Part shown: positions 27,232 to 39,941 of the stretch, one piece after another | How positions within the stretch are numbered: position 1 is the stretch's first letter | Layout: the number at the start of each line of letters is the position of its first letter | DNA from: Streptomyces eurythermus | GTDB taxonomy: Bacteria; Actinomycetota; Actinomycetes; Streptomycetales; Streptomycetaceae | Length of the DNA stretch: 64,000 nucleotides | Assembly (NCBI RefSeq): GCF_014649115.1 | Contig: NZ_BMSK01000004.1 | Coordinates: 248,001 to 312,000, forward strand | Direction: 5' to 3' | Made by a program: the position numbers and the translations under genes | Notes under the pieces: generated by a model | Told to the model about the DNA's origin: nothing | Databases searched by the model: none | The model's input: only the letters and a program-made list of their open reading frames with translations

Positions 27232-27843
27232 CTATTCGCGTACGGCGATCCCGTCCAGCACCATCGACAGGTACTGGCGGGCGATCTCCTCGGGGCTGTG
27301 CTTGCCGCCGGGCCGGTACCAGGAGGCGGCGACCCACACGGTGTCCCGGACGAACCGGTAGGTGAGCCGGATGTCCAGGTCCGCGCGGAAGACCCGCTCG
27401 GCGACCCCGCGTTCGAGCGTGCTGAGCCACGCCTTCTCGAACCGGCGCTGGGACTCGGCGAGGAAGGCGAACCGGTCCTGGCTGACGAGCTGCCGGCTCT
27501 CCTTCTGGTAGATCGCGACGGCGGCGCGGTGCCGGTCGATCTCCCGGAAGGATTCGGTGACCAGGGCCTCGAGGGTCTCGCGGGGCCCCAGTCCGGAGGC
27601 GAGGACGGTGTCGTAGCCGTCCCACAGCTCGTCGAGGAAGGTCCGCAGGATCTCCTCGAGCATCGACTCCTTGGAGTCGAAGTGGTAGTAGAGGCTGCCC
27701 GCGAGGATTCCGGCGTGGTCGGCGATCCGGCGGACGGTGGTGGCGTTGTAGCCGTGCTCGGCGAAGACCTCGGCAGCGGTGCTGAGGAGCTCGCCGCGCC
27801 GGGCCGCTGCCGCGGTCACCTGGGGTTTTTTCTTGGTCGGCAC
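27232..27843 (-). CDS. kstR2: TetR-family repressor, KstR2-like
   Basis: A 203-residue TetR regulator; KstR2 of M. tuberculosis is about 200. The helix-turn-helix lies at about residues 20-60 (LLSTAAEVFAEHGYNATTVRRIADHAG, split here as AAEVFAEHGYNATT and VRRIADHAG). The N-terminus is lysine-rich (PTKKKP). In Mycobacterium KstR2 represses the HIP genes and is released by HIP-CoA. Its position between fadA6 and ipdF is as in the mycobacterial cluster, and two matching operators lie at both divergent promoters of the island. It starts at GTG 27843; no separate promoter is evident. Confidence 0.85.
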   Translation of the reverse strand: MPTKKKPQVTAAAARRGELLSTAAEVFAEHGYNATTVRRIADHAGILAGSLYYHFDSKESMLEEILRTFLDELWDGYDTVLASGLGPRETLEALVTESFREIDRHRAAVAIYQKESRQLVSQDRFAFLAESQRRFEKAWLSTLERGVAERVFRADLDIRLTYRFVRDTVWVAASWYRPGGKHSPEEIARQYLSMVLDGIAVRE

Positions 27844-27869
27844 GCACCCATTGTGATCTGCCCCGGCCG

Positions 27870-28655
27870 TCAGGCGTGCTGGCTGCTGACGGCGACGACC
27901 TCGCCGGTCATGTAGGAGGAGTAGCCGGAGGCGAGGAAGACGATCACGTTGGCCACCTCCCAGGGCCGGGCGGGCCGGCCGAAGGCCTCCCGTCCGGTCA
28001 GCTCGGCGAGCAGGCCGGGGGTGGTCACCTTCTGCAGGTGGGGGTGGAGGGCGAGGCTGGGCGCGACCGCGTTGACCCGGACGCCGAACGCGGCGGCCTC
28101 GACGGCCGCGCACCGGGTCAGCGCCATCACCCCGGCCTTCGCGGCGGCGTAGTGGGCCTGTCCGGCCTGGGCGCGCCAGCCGAGGACGGAGGCGTTGTTG
28201 ACGATGACTCCGCCGCCGGCCCGGCGCATCGCGCGCAGGGCGGCGCGGGTGCAGCGGAAGGTGCCGCCGAGGGTGACGTCCAGGACGCGGGACCACTCCT
28301 CGTCGGTCATGTCGGCGAGGTCCGCGGTGCCGCCGAGGCCGGCGTTGTTGACGACGACGTCCAGCCCGCCGTGCGCGGCCGCGGCCGTCTCGAACAGCGC
28401 CCGCACCTGGGCGTCGTCGGTGACGTCGCAGGGCGTCGCGGTGACCGCGCCGGGGAACTCCCGGCCCAGTTCCCGCTCGTGCTCCTCGAGCCGGCGCGGG
28501 TGGGCGTCGCTGATCAGCACCCGTGCGCCCTCCTCCAGGAAGCGGCGGGCGGTGGCCGCGCCGATGCCGGTGCCAGCCGCGGCGGTGACGACGGCGGTGC
28601 GGCCGCGGAGCAGTCCGTGCCCGGGGACGTAGGCCGGGCTCTCGACGCCTGTCAT
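27870..28655 (-). CDS. ipdF: IpdF-like short-chain dehydrogenase
   Basis: An SDR of 261 residues. The cofactor motif is the variant TAAAGTGIGAAT, with NNAGLGG, NNASVLGWRA and YAAAKAG. The mycobacterial homologue IpdF (Rv3559c) oxidises 5-hydroxy-HIC-CoA. It is the first gene of the minus unit that also contains kstR2 and fadA6. ATG 28655 lies only 17 nt from the operator at 28672-28688, so the transcript is probably leaderless or nearly so. Confidence 0.84.
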   Translation of the reverse strand: MTGVESPAYVPGHGLLRGRTAVVTAAAGTGIGAATARRFLEEGARVLISDAHPRRLEEHERELGREFPGAVTATPCDVTDDAQVRALFETAAAAHGGLDVVVNNAGLGGTADLADMTDEEWSRVLDVTLGGTFRCTRAALRAMRRAGGGVIVNNASVLGWRAQAGQAHYAAAKAGVMALTRCAAVEAAAFGVRVNAVAPSLALHPHLQKVTTPGLLAELTGREAFGRPARPWEVANVIVFLASGYSSYMTGEVVAVSSQHA

Positions 28656-28671
28656 AGGGCCACGCTAACCT

Positions 28672-28688
28672 ACCAAACACTTGTTAGG
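28672..28688. promoter_or_regulatory. KstR2-like operator 2 (ipdF / fadE divergent promoter)
   Basis: ACCAAACACTTGTTAGG, inside a wider imperfect palindrome with CTAAC at 28665 and GTTAG at 28683. Thirteen of the 14 positions of the mycobacterial KstR2 pattern AnCAAGnnCTTGnT agree. It sits in the 41-bp gap between ipdF and the first acyl-CoA dehydrogenase and is the sister of the site at 22505-22521. Confidence 0.78.
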
Positions 28689-28696
28689 GAAGGGTG

Positions 28697-29845
28697 GTGA
28701 CGGCGGTGGACCTGTCGCTTTCCACGGCGGACGAGGAGTTCCGCGCCGAGGCCCGGGCGTGGCTGGCGGCGCATGTGCCGCGCACCCCGTTGCCGTCCCT
28801 GGAGACGGCGGAGGGCTTCGCGGCCCACCGCGCCTGGGAGGCCGAACTGGCCGCGGACCGCTGGTCGGTGGTGTCGTGGCCCGAGCGGTACGGCGGCCGG
28901 GACTCCGGGCTGCTGCGGTGGCTGGTGTTCGAGGAGGAGTACTGGGCGGCGGGCGCGCCGGGCCGGGTCGGGCAGAACGGGATCAGCCTGCTCGCGCCGA
29001 CGCTGTTCGCGTACGGCACCGAGGAGCAGCGCGCGCGGGTGCTGCCTCCGATGGCCACCGGCGAGACGGTGTGGGCGCAGGCCTGGTCGGAGCCGGAGGC
29101 GGGCTCGGACCTGGCCGCGCTGGCCTCCCGGGCGGCGCGGACGGACGGCGGCTGGCTGCTCACCGGGCAGAAGACCTGGTCCTCCCGGGCCGCGTTCGCC
29201 GACCGGGCCTTCGGCCTGTTCCGCAGCGACCCGGCGGCACCCAGGCCGCACCAGGGGCTCACGTATCTGATGTTCGGCCTCACGGCCCCCGGGGTGACGG
29301 TCCGTCCGATCGGCCGGCTGGACGGCAGACCGGCGTTCGCGGAGGTGTTCCTGGACGAGGTGTTCGTCCCGGACGAGGACGTGATCGGCGAGCCGGGGCA
29401 GGGCTGGCGGATCGCGATGTCCACGGCGGGCGACGAACGCGGGCTCACCCTGCGCTCCCCGGGCCGGTTCCTGGCCGCCGCCGCGCGGCTGCGCGAGCTG
29501 TGGCGGGCCCAGGGCTCGCCCGGGCACGCCCGGGCCCGGGTGGCCGACGCCCTGACCGCGGCGCGCGCCTACCAGCTGTTCGCCTACGCCGCCGTCTCCC
29601 GCCTGCTGGAGGGCGCCCGGCTCGGGCCGGAGTCCAGCATGAACAAGCTGTTCTGGTCCGAGCTGGACCTGGCGCTGCACGAGACGGCGCTGGACCTGCT
29701 GGGCCCGGAGGGCGAACTCGCCGACGGCGCCTGGGCGGAGGGGTATGTCTTCGCCCTGGCCGGGCCCGTCTACGCGGGCACGAACGAGATCCAGCGGGAC
29801 ATCGTCGCCGAGCGGCTGCTCGGCCTGCCGAAGGGACGCCGCTGA
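28697..29845 (+). CDS. Acyl-CoA dehydrogenase, FadE30/FadE31-like
   Basis: A full-length FAD acyl-CoA dehydrogenase of 382 residues. Visible are WSEPEAGSDLAAL and KTWSSRAAFA (FAD region) and the C-terminal YAGTNEIQRDIVAERLLGLP. Its gene is divergent from ipdF across the KstR2-type operator. The next gene encodes a shorter dehydrogenase and overlaps the stop, as in the alpha2beta2 dehydrogenases of steroid side-chain and ring catabolism. Of the clustered GTG codons at 28694, 28697 and 28706, I prefer 28697 for its spacing from AGGGAAGG. Confidence 0.87.
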   Translation: MTAVDLSLSTADEEFRAEARAWLAAHVPRTPLPSLETAEGFAAHRAWEAELAADRWSVVSWPERYGGRDSGLLRWLVFEEEYWAAGAPGRVGQNGISLLAPTLFAYGTEEQRARVLPPMATGETVWAQAWSEPEAGSDLAALASRAARTDGGWLLTGQKTWSSRAAFADRAFGLFRSDPAAPRPHQGLTYLMFGLTAPGVTVRPIGRLDGRPAFAEVFLDEVFVPDEDVIGEPGQGWRIAMSTAGDERGLTLRSPGRFLAAAARLRELWRAQGSPGHARARVADALTAARAYQLFAYAAVSRLLEGARLGPESSMNKLFWSELDLALHETALDLLGPEGELADGAWAEGYVFALAGPVYAGTNEIQRDIVAERLLGLPKGRR

Positions 29846-30798
29846 TGCGCTTCCTCCTCGACGCCGGGCAGCGGGCCTTCGCCGGTTCGCTGCACGCCCT
29901 GCTGACCGCCGCCGACACCCCGGCGGTGGCCCGGGACTGGGCCCGCGGCGACCACGCGCGCGGGCGCGCGCTGTGGTCGCGGATCGCCGGGGCGGGAGTG
30001 TTCGGGCTCGCGGTGGCGGAGGAGTACGGCGGGGCGGGGCCGCATCCGGTGGAACTGGCGGCGGCCTTCGTGGAGCTGGGCCGGCACGCGGTGCCCGGTC
30101 CGCTGGCGGAGACGGCCGGTGCGGCCGTGCTCCTCGCCGGTTCCGCGTCGGCCGGGCGTTTCCTGCCCGGGCTGGCGGCGGGGACGGAGCTGGCGACGGT
30201 GGCGGCGCCCGGGGGCTGGGCCGTCGACGGCGACGCGGCCTCGGTGCGGCTGCGCCCGGGGCCCGAGGGCCTGTATCTGTCCACGGCGCCGCCCGGCCCG
30301 GTGCGCCGGTCCCTGGACCCGGCCCGCCGGCTGACCCGGCTCGCCCCCGCCGGTGAACTCCTGTGCGCCGACGCGCCGTACGACCGGGCGCTCGTGTGGA
30401 CCCGGCTGGCCACCGCCGCCCAGGCCCTCGGCGTGGGGCTGGCGCTGCTCGACCGGACGGTGGACCACGTACGGCGACGCACCCAGTTCGGTGTGCCCGT
30501 CGGCTCTTTCCAGGCCGTCAAACACCGCCTGGCCGACGCGAAGACCGCCCTGGAGTTCGCCCGCCCCCTGGTGTTCGGCGCGGCGGTGTCCCAGTGCCCG
30601 GCGCAGGTGGCCGCCGCCAAGCTGGCCGCGGGCGAGGCGGCGTACACGACGGCGCGGACGGCGCTGCACCTGCACGGCGCGATCGGGTACACGGCGGAGT
30701 ACGACCTGTCCCTGTGGCTGACCAAGGCCCGGGCGCTGCGCTCGGCGTGGGGCACGCCCGAGGAGTGCCGGGACCTGGTGCTCGCCCAAGGGCTTTAG
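29845..30798 (+). CDS. Short acyl-CoA dehydrogenase subunit, FadE32/FadE33-like
   Basis: A 317-residue acyl-CoA dehydrogenase-like protein, shorter than the usual 380. It has VAEEYGGAG near the front, RRTQFGVPVGSFQAVKH (the Arg and Phe that bind FAD) and LHLHGAIGYTAEYDLSLW. The C-terminal GTNEIQ segment present in its neighbour is missing. This complementary loss suggests the two form one heteromeric enzyme. The ATG shares a base with the upstream TGA. Mycobacterial FadE32 and FadE33 have nearly the same length. Confidence 0.84.
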   Translation: MRFLLDAGQRAFAGSLHALLTAADTPAVARDWARGDHARGRALWSRIAGAGVFGLAVAEEYGGAGPHPVELAAAFVELGRHAVPGPLAETAGAAVLLAGSASAGRFLPGLAAGTELATVAAPGGWAVDGDAASVRLRPGPEGLYLSTAPPGPVRRSLDPARRLTRLAPAGELLCADAPYDRALVWTRLATAAQALGVGLALLDRTVDHVRRRTQFGVPVGSFQAVKHRLADAKTALEFARPLVFGAAVSQCPAQVAAAKLAAGEAAYTTARTALHLHGAIGYTAEYDLSLWLTKARALRSAWGTPEECRDLVLAQGL

Positions 30799-30830
30799 GA
30801 GGTGGTGCCCGCCCAGGGTCGGGCCCGGGG

Positions 30831-31172
30831 TCAGGAGGTGGTGGTCAGCAGCCGGGTCAGCGAGGCGCGGGAGCCCTCCAGCCGGGCGATGCGCTCCTCG
30901 ATGCCCTGCAACTGCTCGACCAGCACCGGGGTCAGGCACGGCTCGACCTCGGTCTCACCGCCGCACACGCAGTCCAGGACCTCGCGGATGACCCGGGTGG
31001 GCAGTCCGGCGTCCAGGAGGGCGCGGATCCGGCGTACGGTCCGGGGGGCGCTGTCGTCGTACACGCGCTGCCCGCCGGGTGTGCGGCCGGCGACGAGCAG
31101 GCCCTGCTCCTCGTAGTACCGCAGCAGCCGGACGCTCACGCCGGTCGTGCGGGCCAGCTCCCCGATCCTCAC
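30831..31172 (-). CDS. MerR-family transcriptional regulator
   Basis: A 113-residue MerR protein. The winged helix is RIGELARTTGVSVRLLRYYE and TPGGQRVYDD, followed by a coiled coil (LVEQLQGIEERIARLEGSRAS, split as LVEQLQGIEERIA and RLEGSRAS). CVCGG in the middle could sense metal or redox, but this is not certain. GTG 31172 is preceded by AGGGGG; an earlier GTG at 31187 is possible. It is divergent from an aldo/keto reductase with a MerR-type promoter between them. Confidence 0.9.
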   Translation of the reverse strand: MRIGELARTTGVSVRLLRYYEEQGLLVAGRTPGGQRVYDDSAPRTVRRIRALLDAGLPTRVIREVLDCVCGGETEVEPCLTPVLVEQLQGIEERIARLEGSRASLTRLLTTTS

Positions 31173-31193
31173 TGTGAACCCCCTCACAACCTC

Positions 31194-31225
31194 TTGAAGC
31201 TCACATCCATGTCAGCTCCTAGCGT
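31194..31225 (+). promoter_or_regulatory. MerR-type promoter and operator of the aldo/keto reductase gene
   Basis: A -35-like TTGAAG (31194-31199) and -10-like TAGCGT (31220-31225) are separated by 20 bp, the overlong spacing that MerR proteins correct by twisting DNA. The spacer contains the dyad AGCTCACAT-CC-ATGTCAGCT (31198-31217), 8 of 9 pairs matching. The ATG of the target gene is 7 nt after the -10 box, so its mRNA is probably leaderless. Confidence 0.7.
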
Positions 31226-31232
31226 CACAGCC

Positions 31233-32105
31233 ATGACGAACCCGACTGTATTCCGCATCGGCGGCGACCTGGAGGTCCGGCGGATCGGCTACGGCGCGAT
31301 GCGCCTGGCGAACGCCCCGCACGAGCGGTCCGGCAGGACCGCGCCCATCTGGACCGCCCCCACCGACCGCGCCGACGCCGTACGGCTGCTGCGCCGCGCC
31401 GCCGAGCTGGGCGTGACACTCTTCGACACCGCCGACGCCTACGCGCTGGGCACCAACGAGGAGCTGCTGGCCGAGGCGCTGCACCCGTACCGCGACGGTG
31501 TCGTGATCGCCACCAAGGCGGGTGTGCTGCGGCCGAGCCCGACCGAGTGGATCACCCATGGGCACCCGGCATACCTGCGGCAGCAGGCCGAGCTGAGCCT
31601 GCGCCGGCTGCGCACCGACCGCATCGACCTGTTCCAGCTGCACCGCATCGACCCCGAGTATCCGCTCGAGGACCAGATCGGCGCCCTCAAGCAGCTCCAG
31701 GAGGAAGGGAAGGTACGGCACATCGGGCTGTCGGAGGTGACGGTGGCGGAGCTGACCGCCGCCTCGGCCATCGCGCCGGTCACCAGTGTGCAGAACGTGT
31801 ACAACCTGGCCACTCGCGGCCATGACCCGGTGATCGACCACACCGCGAAGGCCGGCATCGCCTTCCTGCCGTACTTCCCGGTCGCCATGGGCGCGCACGC
31901 GGCCGACGGCGGGCCGCTCGCCGCCGTCGCCGCCGAACTCGGCGCCACCCGCGCGCAGACCGCCCTGGCCTGGCTGCTGCACCGCGCGCCGAACATCGTC
32001 CCGATCCCCGGCACCTCCTCCCCCGCCCATCTGGCGGAGAACGTCGCCGCGCTCGGACTCACCCTCACCGAGGAGCAGTTCGAGCGGATCGACGCGGGCG
32101 CGTGA
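31233..32105 (+). CDS. Aldo/keto reductase
   Basis: A 290-residue NADPH-dependent (beta/alpha)8 oxidoreductase. The catalytic tetrad region is visible as LFDTADAYALGTNEEL (Asp, Tyr), ATKAGV (Lys) and DLFQLHRID (His), with IPGTSSPAHLAENVAAL near the cofactor site. It probably reduces an aldehyde or ketone and is likely activated by the divergent MerR protein. Substrate unknown. Confidence 0.9.
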   Translation: MTNPTVFRIGGDLEVRRIGYGAMRLANAPHERSGRTAPIWTAPTDRADAVRLLRRAAELGVTLFDTADAYALGTNEELLAEALHPYRDGVVIATKAGVLRPSPTEWITHGHPAYLRQQAELSLRRLRTDRIDLFQLHRIDPEYPLEDQIGALKQLQEEGKVRHIGLSEVTVAELTAASAIAPVTSVQNVYNLATRGHDPVIDHTAKAGIAFLPYFPVAMGAHAADGGPLAAVAAELGATRAQTALAWLLHRAPNIVPIPGTSSPAHLAENVAALGLTLTEEQFERIDAGA

Positions 32106-32207
32106 CGCCCGGGCGGGGACATGCAACGACGCCTGCCCAGTGTCCGGTCGGGGACAGGCGGGCAGGCGCCGTCAGTGTTCCGTACGCCTTTGTACGTAAC
32201 GTCTGTG

Positions 32208-32224
32208 CGGACCCGGGGGGTCCG
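32208..32224. terminator. Short hairpin between convergent aldo/keto reductase and gltD
   Basis: CGGACCC (32208-32214) pairs with GGGTCCG (32218-32224) around a 3-nt loop. It is short but lies in the 131-bp convergent gap where a terminator is expected. Confidence 0.35.
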
Positions 32225-32236
32225 GTGTGTCGCGCG

Positions 32237-33692
32237 TCAGACCGCCAGGGCGCGGTCCGTCGGGCGGATCGGGGCCGGCAGGTCGCTGGCCCCGGTCAGG
32301 TAGCGGTCGACTCCGCGGGCGGCCGAGCGGCCCTCCGCGATCGCCCAGACGATGAGGGACTGGCCGCGGCCGGCGTCACCGGCGACGAACACACCCGGCA
32401 CGTTGGTCTGGAAGTCGGCGTCGCGGGCGATGTTACCCCGTTCGTCGAGGTCTAGACCAAACTGCTCGACCAGGCCGTTCTCCCGGTCGGTGCCGGTGAA
32501 GCCCATGGCGAGGGTGACCAGCTGGGCCGGGATCTTCCGCTCGGTGCCGGGCTTCGGGGTCAGCCTGCCGTCGATGAACTCCACCTCGGTGAGGTGCAGC
32601 CACTGGACGTTGCCGTCCTCGTCGCCCTCGAAGTGGGTGGTGGAGACGGAGTAGACCCGCTCGCCGCCCTCCTCGTGGGCCGACGTGACCTTGTAGAGCA
32701 TCGGGAAGGTCGGCCAGGGCTGGGCGACCGGGTGCCGCTCGTCGTTCGGGCGGGGCATGATCTCCAGCTGGGTGACGGAGGCCGCGCCCTGCCGGTGGGC
32801 GGTGCCGACGCAGTCCGCGCCGGTGTCGCCGCCGCCGATGACGACGACGTGCTTGCCCTCGGCGGAGATGGGCGGCACCACGTAGTCGCCCTCCTGCACC
32901 TTGTTGGCCAGGGGCAGGTACTCCATGGCCTGGTAGACGCCCTTCAGCTCCCGGCCGGGAACGGGCAGGTCGCGGGCGGTCGTGGCACCGGCGGCGATCA
33001 CGATCGCGTCGTAGCGCTTCTTCAGGTCGGTCGCCTTGATGTCACGGCCGATCTCCACACCGGTGCGGAACCGGGTGCCCTCCGCGCGCATCTGCTCGAT
33101 ACGGCGGTTGATGTGCCGCTTCTCCATCTTGAACTCGGGGATGCCGTACCGCAGCAGCCCGCCGACCCGGTCGGCGCGCTCGTAGACGGCGACCGTGTGA
33201 CCGGCCCGGGTCAGCTGCTGGGCGGCGGCGAGCCCCGCCGGGCCCGAGCCGATGACCGCGACCGTCTTGCCGGACAGGCGCTCGGGGATCTGCGGGGCGA
33301 CGTCCCCGGTCTCCCACGCCTTGTCGATGATCGAGACCTCGACGTTCTTGATGGTGACCGGCGCCTGGTTGATGCCGAGCACACACGCCGACTCGCACGG
33401 GGCCGGGCAGAGCCGGCCGGTGAACTCCGGGAAGTTGTTGGTGGCGTGCAGCCGCTCGGAGGCGGCGGCCCAGTCCTCGCGGTAGGCGTAGTCGTTCCAC
33501 TCGGGGATCAGGTTCCCCAGCGGACAGCCGTTGTGGCAGAACGGGATGCCGCAGTCCATGCAGCGGCTGGCCTGCTTGCTGATGATCGGCAGCAGGGAGC
33601 CGGGGACGTACACCTCGTTCCAGTCCTTCACCCGCTCGGCGACGGGGCGGGTCTTGGCGACCTCACGGCCGTGGTTCAGGAAGCCCTTCGGG

Positions 33693-33700
<8 letters not shown>
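32237..33700 (-). CDS. gltD: Glutamate synthase, small subunit
   Basis: The NADPH-oxidising beta subunit of GOGAT, 487 residues. The N-terminal iron-sulfur motif has cysteines 47, 50, 55 and 59 ([17 protein letters not shown]) and a second set in [15 protein letters not shown] motif [11 protein letters not shown] and NADPH motif [11 protein letters not shown] follow. It supplies electrons to GltB. It overlaps the end of gltB by 8 nt, so the two subunits are coupled. Confidence 0.97.
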
Positions 33701-38288
<4,588 letters not shown>

Positions 38289-38477
38289 CGGCTCTCCCGT
38301 CGTCGTCATGTGGCATGTGGCAGGTGCCGAGGGACGACGTTGGCCCTCTGCGTGAGATCTACGGTGAGATCAAAATTTCGTGCAGGTTACATGATGGAGC
38401 GGTTCCCGGGAACCGGATACTTCGTTCCAGCATGCGGACGCCGCGGTCGCGGCGGAGGTGCCGCGCGTACGCGGCGA

Positions 38478-38534
38478 TGCCGTGCGGTGACGGCTCGGTG
38501 CCGTACGGGACGGCGGGTGCCGTGCGGTGACGGC
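38478..38534 (+). repeat. 17-bp direct repeat pair
   Basis: TGCCGTGCGGTGACGGC occurs at 38478-38494 and again at 38518-38534, 40 bp apart, in non-coding DNA. Confidence 0.8.
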
Positions 38535-38704
38535 GACGTCGTGTGGGGGCCGTGCCGGACAGGATCGGTCGGATCGGCGTCCGGCGGCCCGAGGGGGCCG
38601 GAGCGGGCGTCATCACCCGCCCCGAGGGGGCGCGGCAGGCGTCATTGCCCACAGCGCTTACGGCTCATGCCCCGTCGCAAAGCAGTCGAAACCAGCGAGT
38701 AACG

Positions 38705-38734
38705 GGTACTTATGCGGCCCATCGCATAAGTACC
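38705..38734. terminator. Hairpin after the VIT1-family gene
   Basis: GGTACTTATGCG (38705-38716) pairs perfectly with CGCATAAGTACC (38723-38734) around a 6-nt loop, 8 nt past the minus-strand stop. It is unusually AT-rich for this genome; an operator is an alternative. Confidence 0.6.
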
Positions 38735-38741
38735 GGTCGGG

Positions 38742-39473
38742 CTATCCTACGGCCGTTCCGAACAGACTGCCCAGGGCGTACGTCACACCGGCCGCCGCAC
38801 CGCCCAGCGCGAGCTGCCGCAGTCCGCTGAACCACCAGGTCCGCGCGGTCACCTTGGCCACCACGGCACCGCAGGCGAAGAGCCCGGCAAGGGCGAGCAG
38901 CACGGCGGGCCACAGCGCGGTCGCACCGAGCAGGTACGGCAGGACGGGCAGCAGGGCGCCGAGCGCGAACGCCCCGAACGACGACACGGCGGCGACCAGC
39001 GGGGAGGGCAGGTCGCCGGGGTCGATGCCCAGCTCCTCGCGGGCGTGGATCTCCAGGGCCTGCTCGGGATCGCTGGACAGCTGCCGGGCGACCTGCCGGG
39101 CCAGCTCCGGCTCCACCCCGCGGGCCATGTACAGCGCGGCCAGCTCCGCCTCCTCGTCCTGCGGGTGTTTACGCAGCTCACGGCGCTCGATGTCGAGTTC
39201 CGCCTCGACCAGTTCACGCTGGGAGGCGACGGAGGTGTACTCCCCGGCCGCCATGGAGAAGGCACCGGCCGCGAGGCCGGCGAGACCGGTGATGACTATG
39301 GTGTGCTGGCTCACGGAGCCGCCGGCCACGCCCGTCATCAGGGCGAGGTTGGAGACCAGGCCGTCCATGGCGCCGAAGACCGCGGGCCGCAGCCATCCCC
39401 CGTTGACGTCACGGTGGGTGTGGTTGTCGCGGTGCGCCTCGTGCAGCGCCGCCTCGGTTTCGATGATGGCCAT
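38742..39473 (-). CDS. VIT1/CCC1-family iron or manganese transporter
   Basis: A membrane transporter of 243 residues moving Fe2+ or Mn2+. The first membrane pair has the family signature FGAMDGLVSNLALMTGVAGG and GLAAGAFSMAAGEYTSVASQ. A charged cytosolic helical stretch (about 95-150, rich in Glu) is the metal-binding domain of the family, and three hydrophobic segments close the protein. ATG 39473 has a run of G upstream. Two iron-box-like sites lie in the 250-bp region in front, which fits iron control. Confidence 0.88.
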   Translation of the reverse strand: MAIIETEAALHEAHRDNHTHRDVNGGWLRPAVFGAMDGLVSNLALMTGVAGGSVSQHTIVITGLAGLAAGAFSMAAGEYTSVASQRELVEAELDIERRELRKHPQDEEAELAALYMARGVEPELARQVARQLSSDPEQALEIHAREELGIDPGDLPSPLVAAVSSFGAFALGALLPVLPYLLGATALWPAVLLALAGLFACGAVVAKVTARTWWFSGLRQLALGGAAAGVTYALGSLFGTAVG

Positions 39474-39487
39474 GCGGGCCCCCCAGG

Positions 39488-39506
39488 AAAGCTTAGCCAA
39501 AGCTAA
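39488..39506 (-). promoter_or_regulatory. Candidate DmdR/IdeR iron box in front of the VIT1-family gene
   Basis: On the minus strand TTAGCTTTGGCTAAGCTTT agrees at 14 of 19 positions with the palindromic iron-box form TTAGGTTAGGCTAACCTAA. It is 15 nt before the transporter start, close enough to block transcription or translation initiation. The match is partial. Confidence 0.45.
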
Positions 39507-39573
39507 CTTTGGATCGATTCTACTTTTTGACAAGCCCAAATCTACGCCGTCGGCTCCCCCTCCGCCAGCAAGG

Positions 39574-39592
39574 AAAGGCTCGGCTAACCTGC
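39574..39592 (+). promoter_or_regulatory. Second candidate iron-box-like site
   Basis: AAAGGCTCGGCTAACCTGC matches 13 of 19 iron-box positions, including the strong GGCTAACCT half. It lies between the transporter and the ADP-ribosylglycohydrolase-like gene, 100 nt upstream of the former. Confidence 0.35.
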
Positions 39593-39719
39593 GGCTTTCG
39601 TTTCCGGCCGCCCACCCGTGGGACACCTCCGCACACCCTGGCACCCGCACCCGGACGGCGGAACGCGCCGGACTCCCGGAAGCCGCACAACAAGGCCGCC
39701 CAGGAGGATGATTCGGGGC

Positions 39720-39941
39720 ATGACGCCCACAGCACAGCAAAGCAGCGCCCCGGCCCCGAGCATGCCCGCCGGCCCTCTCACCGGCGCCCCGGCCCCGACC
39801 GCCACCCGCCGCCCCGCCGGGCCGCGTCCCGCCCGGCCGCTCACCGAGACCGCCCGCGGGCTCTCCGACCGGATCGCCGGCCACGGCTCCGCCCGCGAGC
39901 GGGCGTCCACCGCGCCGGGAGGCCGCCCGTGCTCCGTCTGA
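39720..39941 (+). CDS. Small proline/alanine-rich reading frame of doubtful status
   Basis: A 73-codon frame (MTPTAQQSSAPAP...) that overlaps the start of the ADP-ribosylglycohydrolase-like gene by 13 nt in another frame. AGGAGG lies about 12 nt upstream. No domain is recognisable. It could be a true small protein, a leader, or the remnant of a first copy of a tandem ADP-ribosylglycohydrolase pair. Confidence 0.35.
   Translation: MTPTAQQSSAPAPSMPAGPLTGAPAPTATRRPAGPRPARPLTETARGLSDRIAGHGSARERASTAPGGRPCSV

Larger units (their letters stand above)
38289..38741. other. 453-bp gene-free region upstream of gltB
   Basis: No convincing gene is present. It holds the gltB promoter region, with an 8-bp direct repeat GTGAGATC at 38352-38359 and 38364-38371 (one helical turn plus apart, possible regulator site), a 17-bp direct repeat pair at 38478-38534, and a hairpin beside the VIT1-family gene end. 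GC-rich open frames across it have no ribosome-binding sites. Confidence 0.6.

Noticed and set aside
31233..31260. Riboswitch or long leader for the aldo/keto reductase
   Set aside because: The -10 box is only 7 nt from the ATG, leaving no room for a leader RNA.
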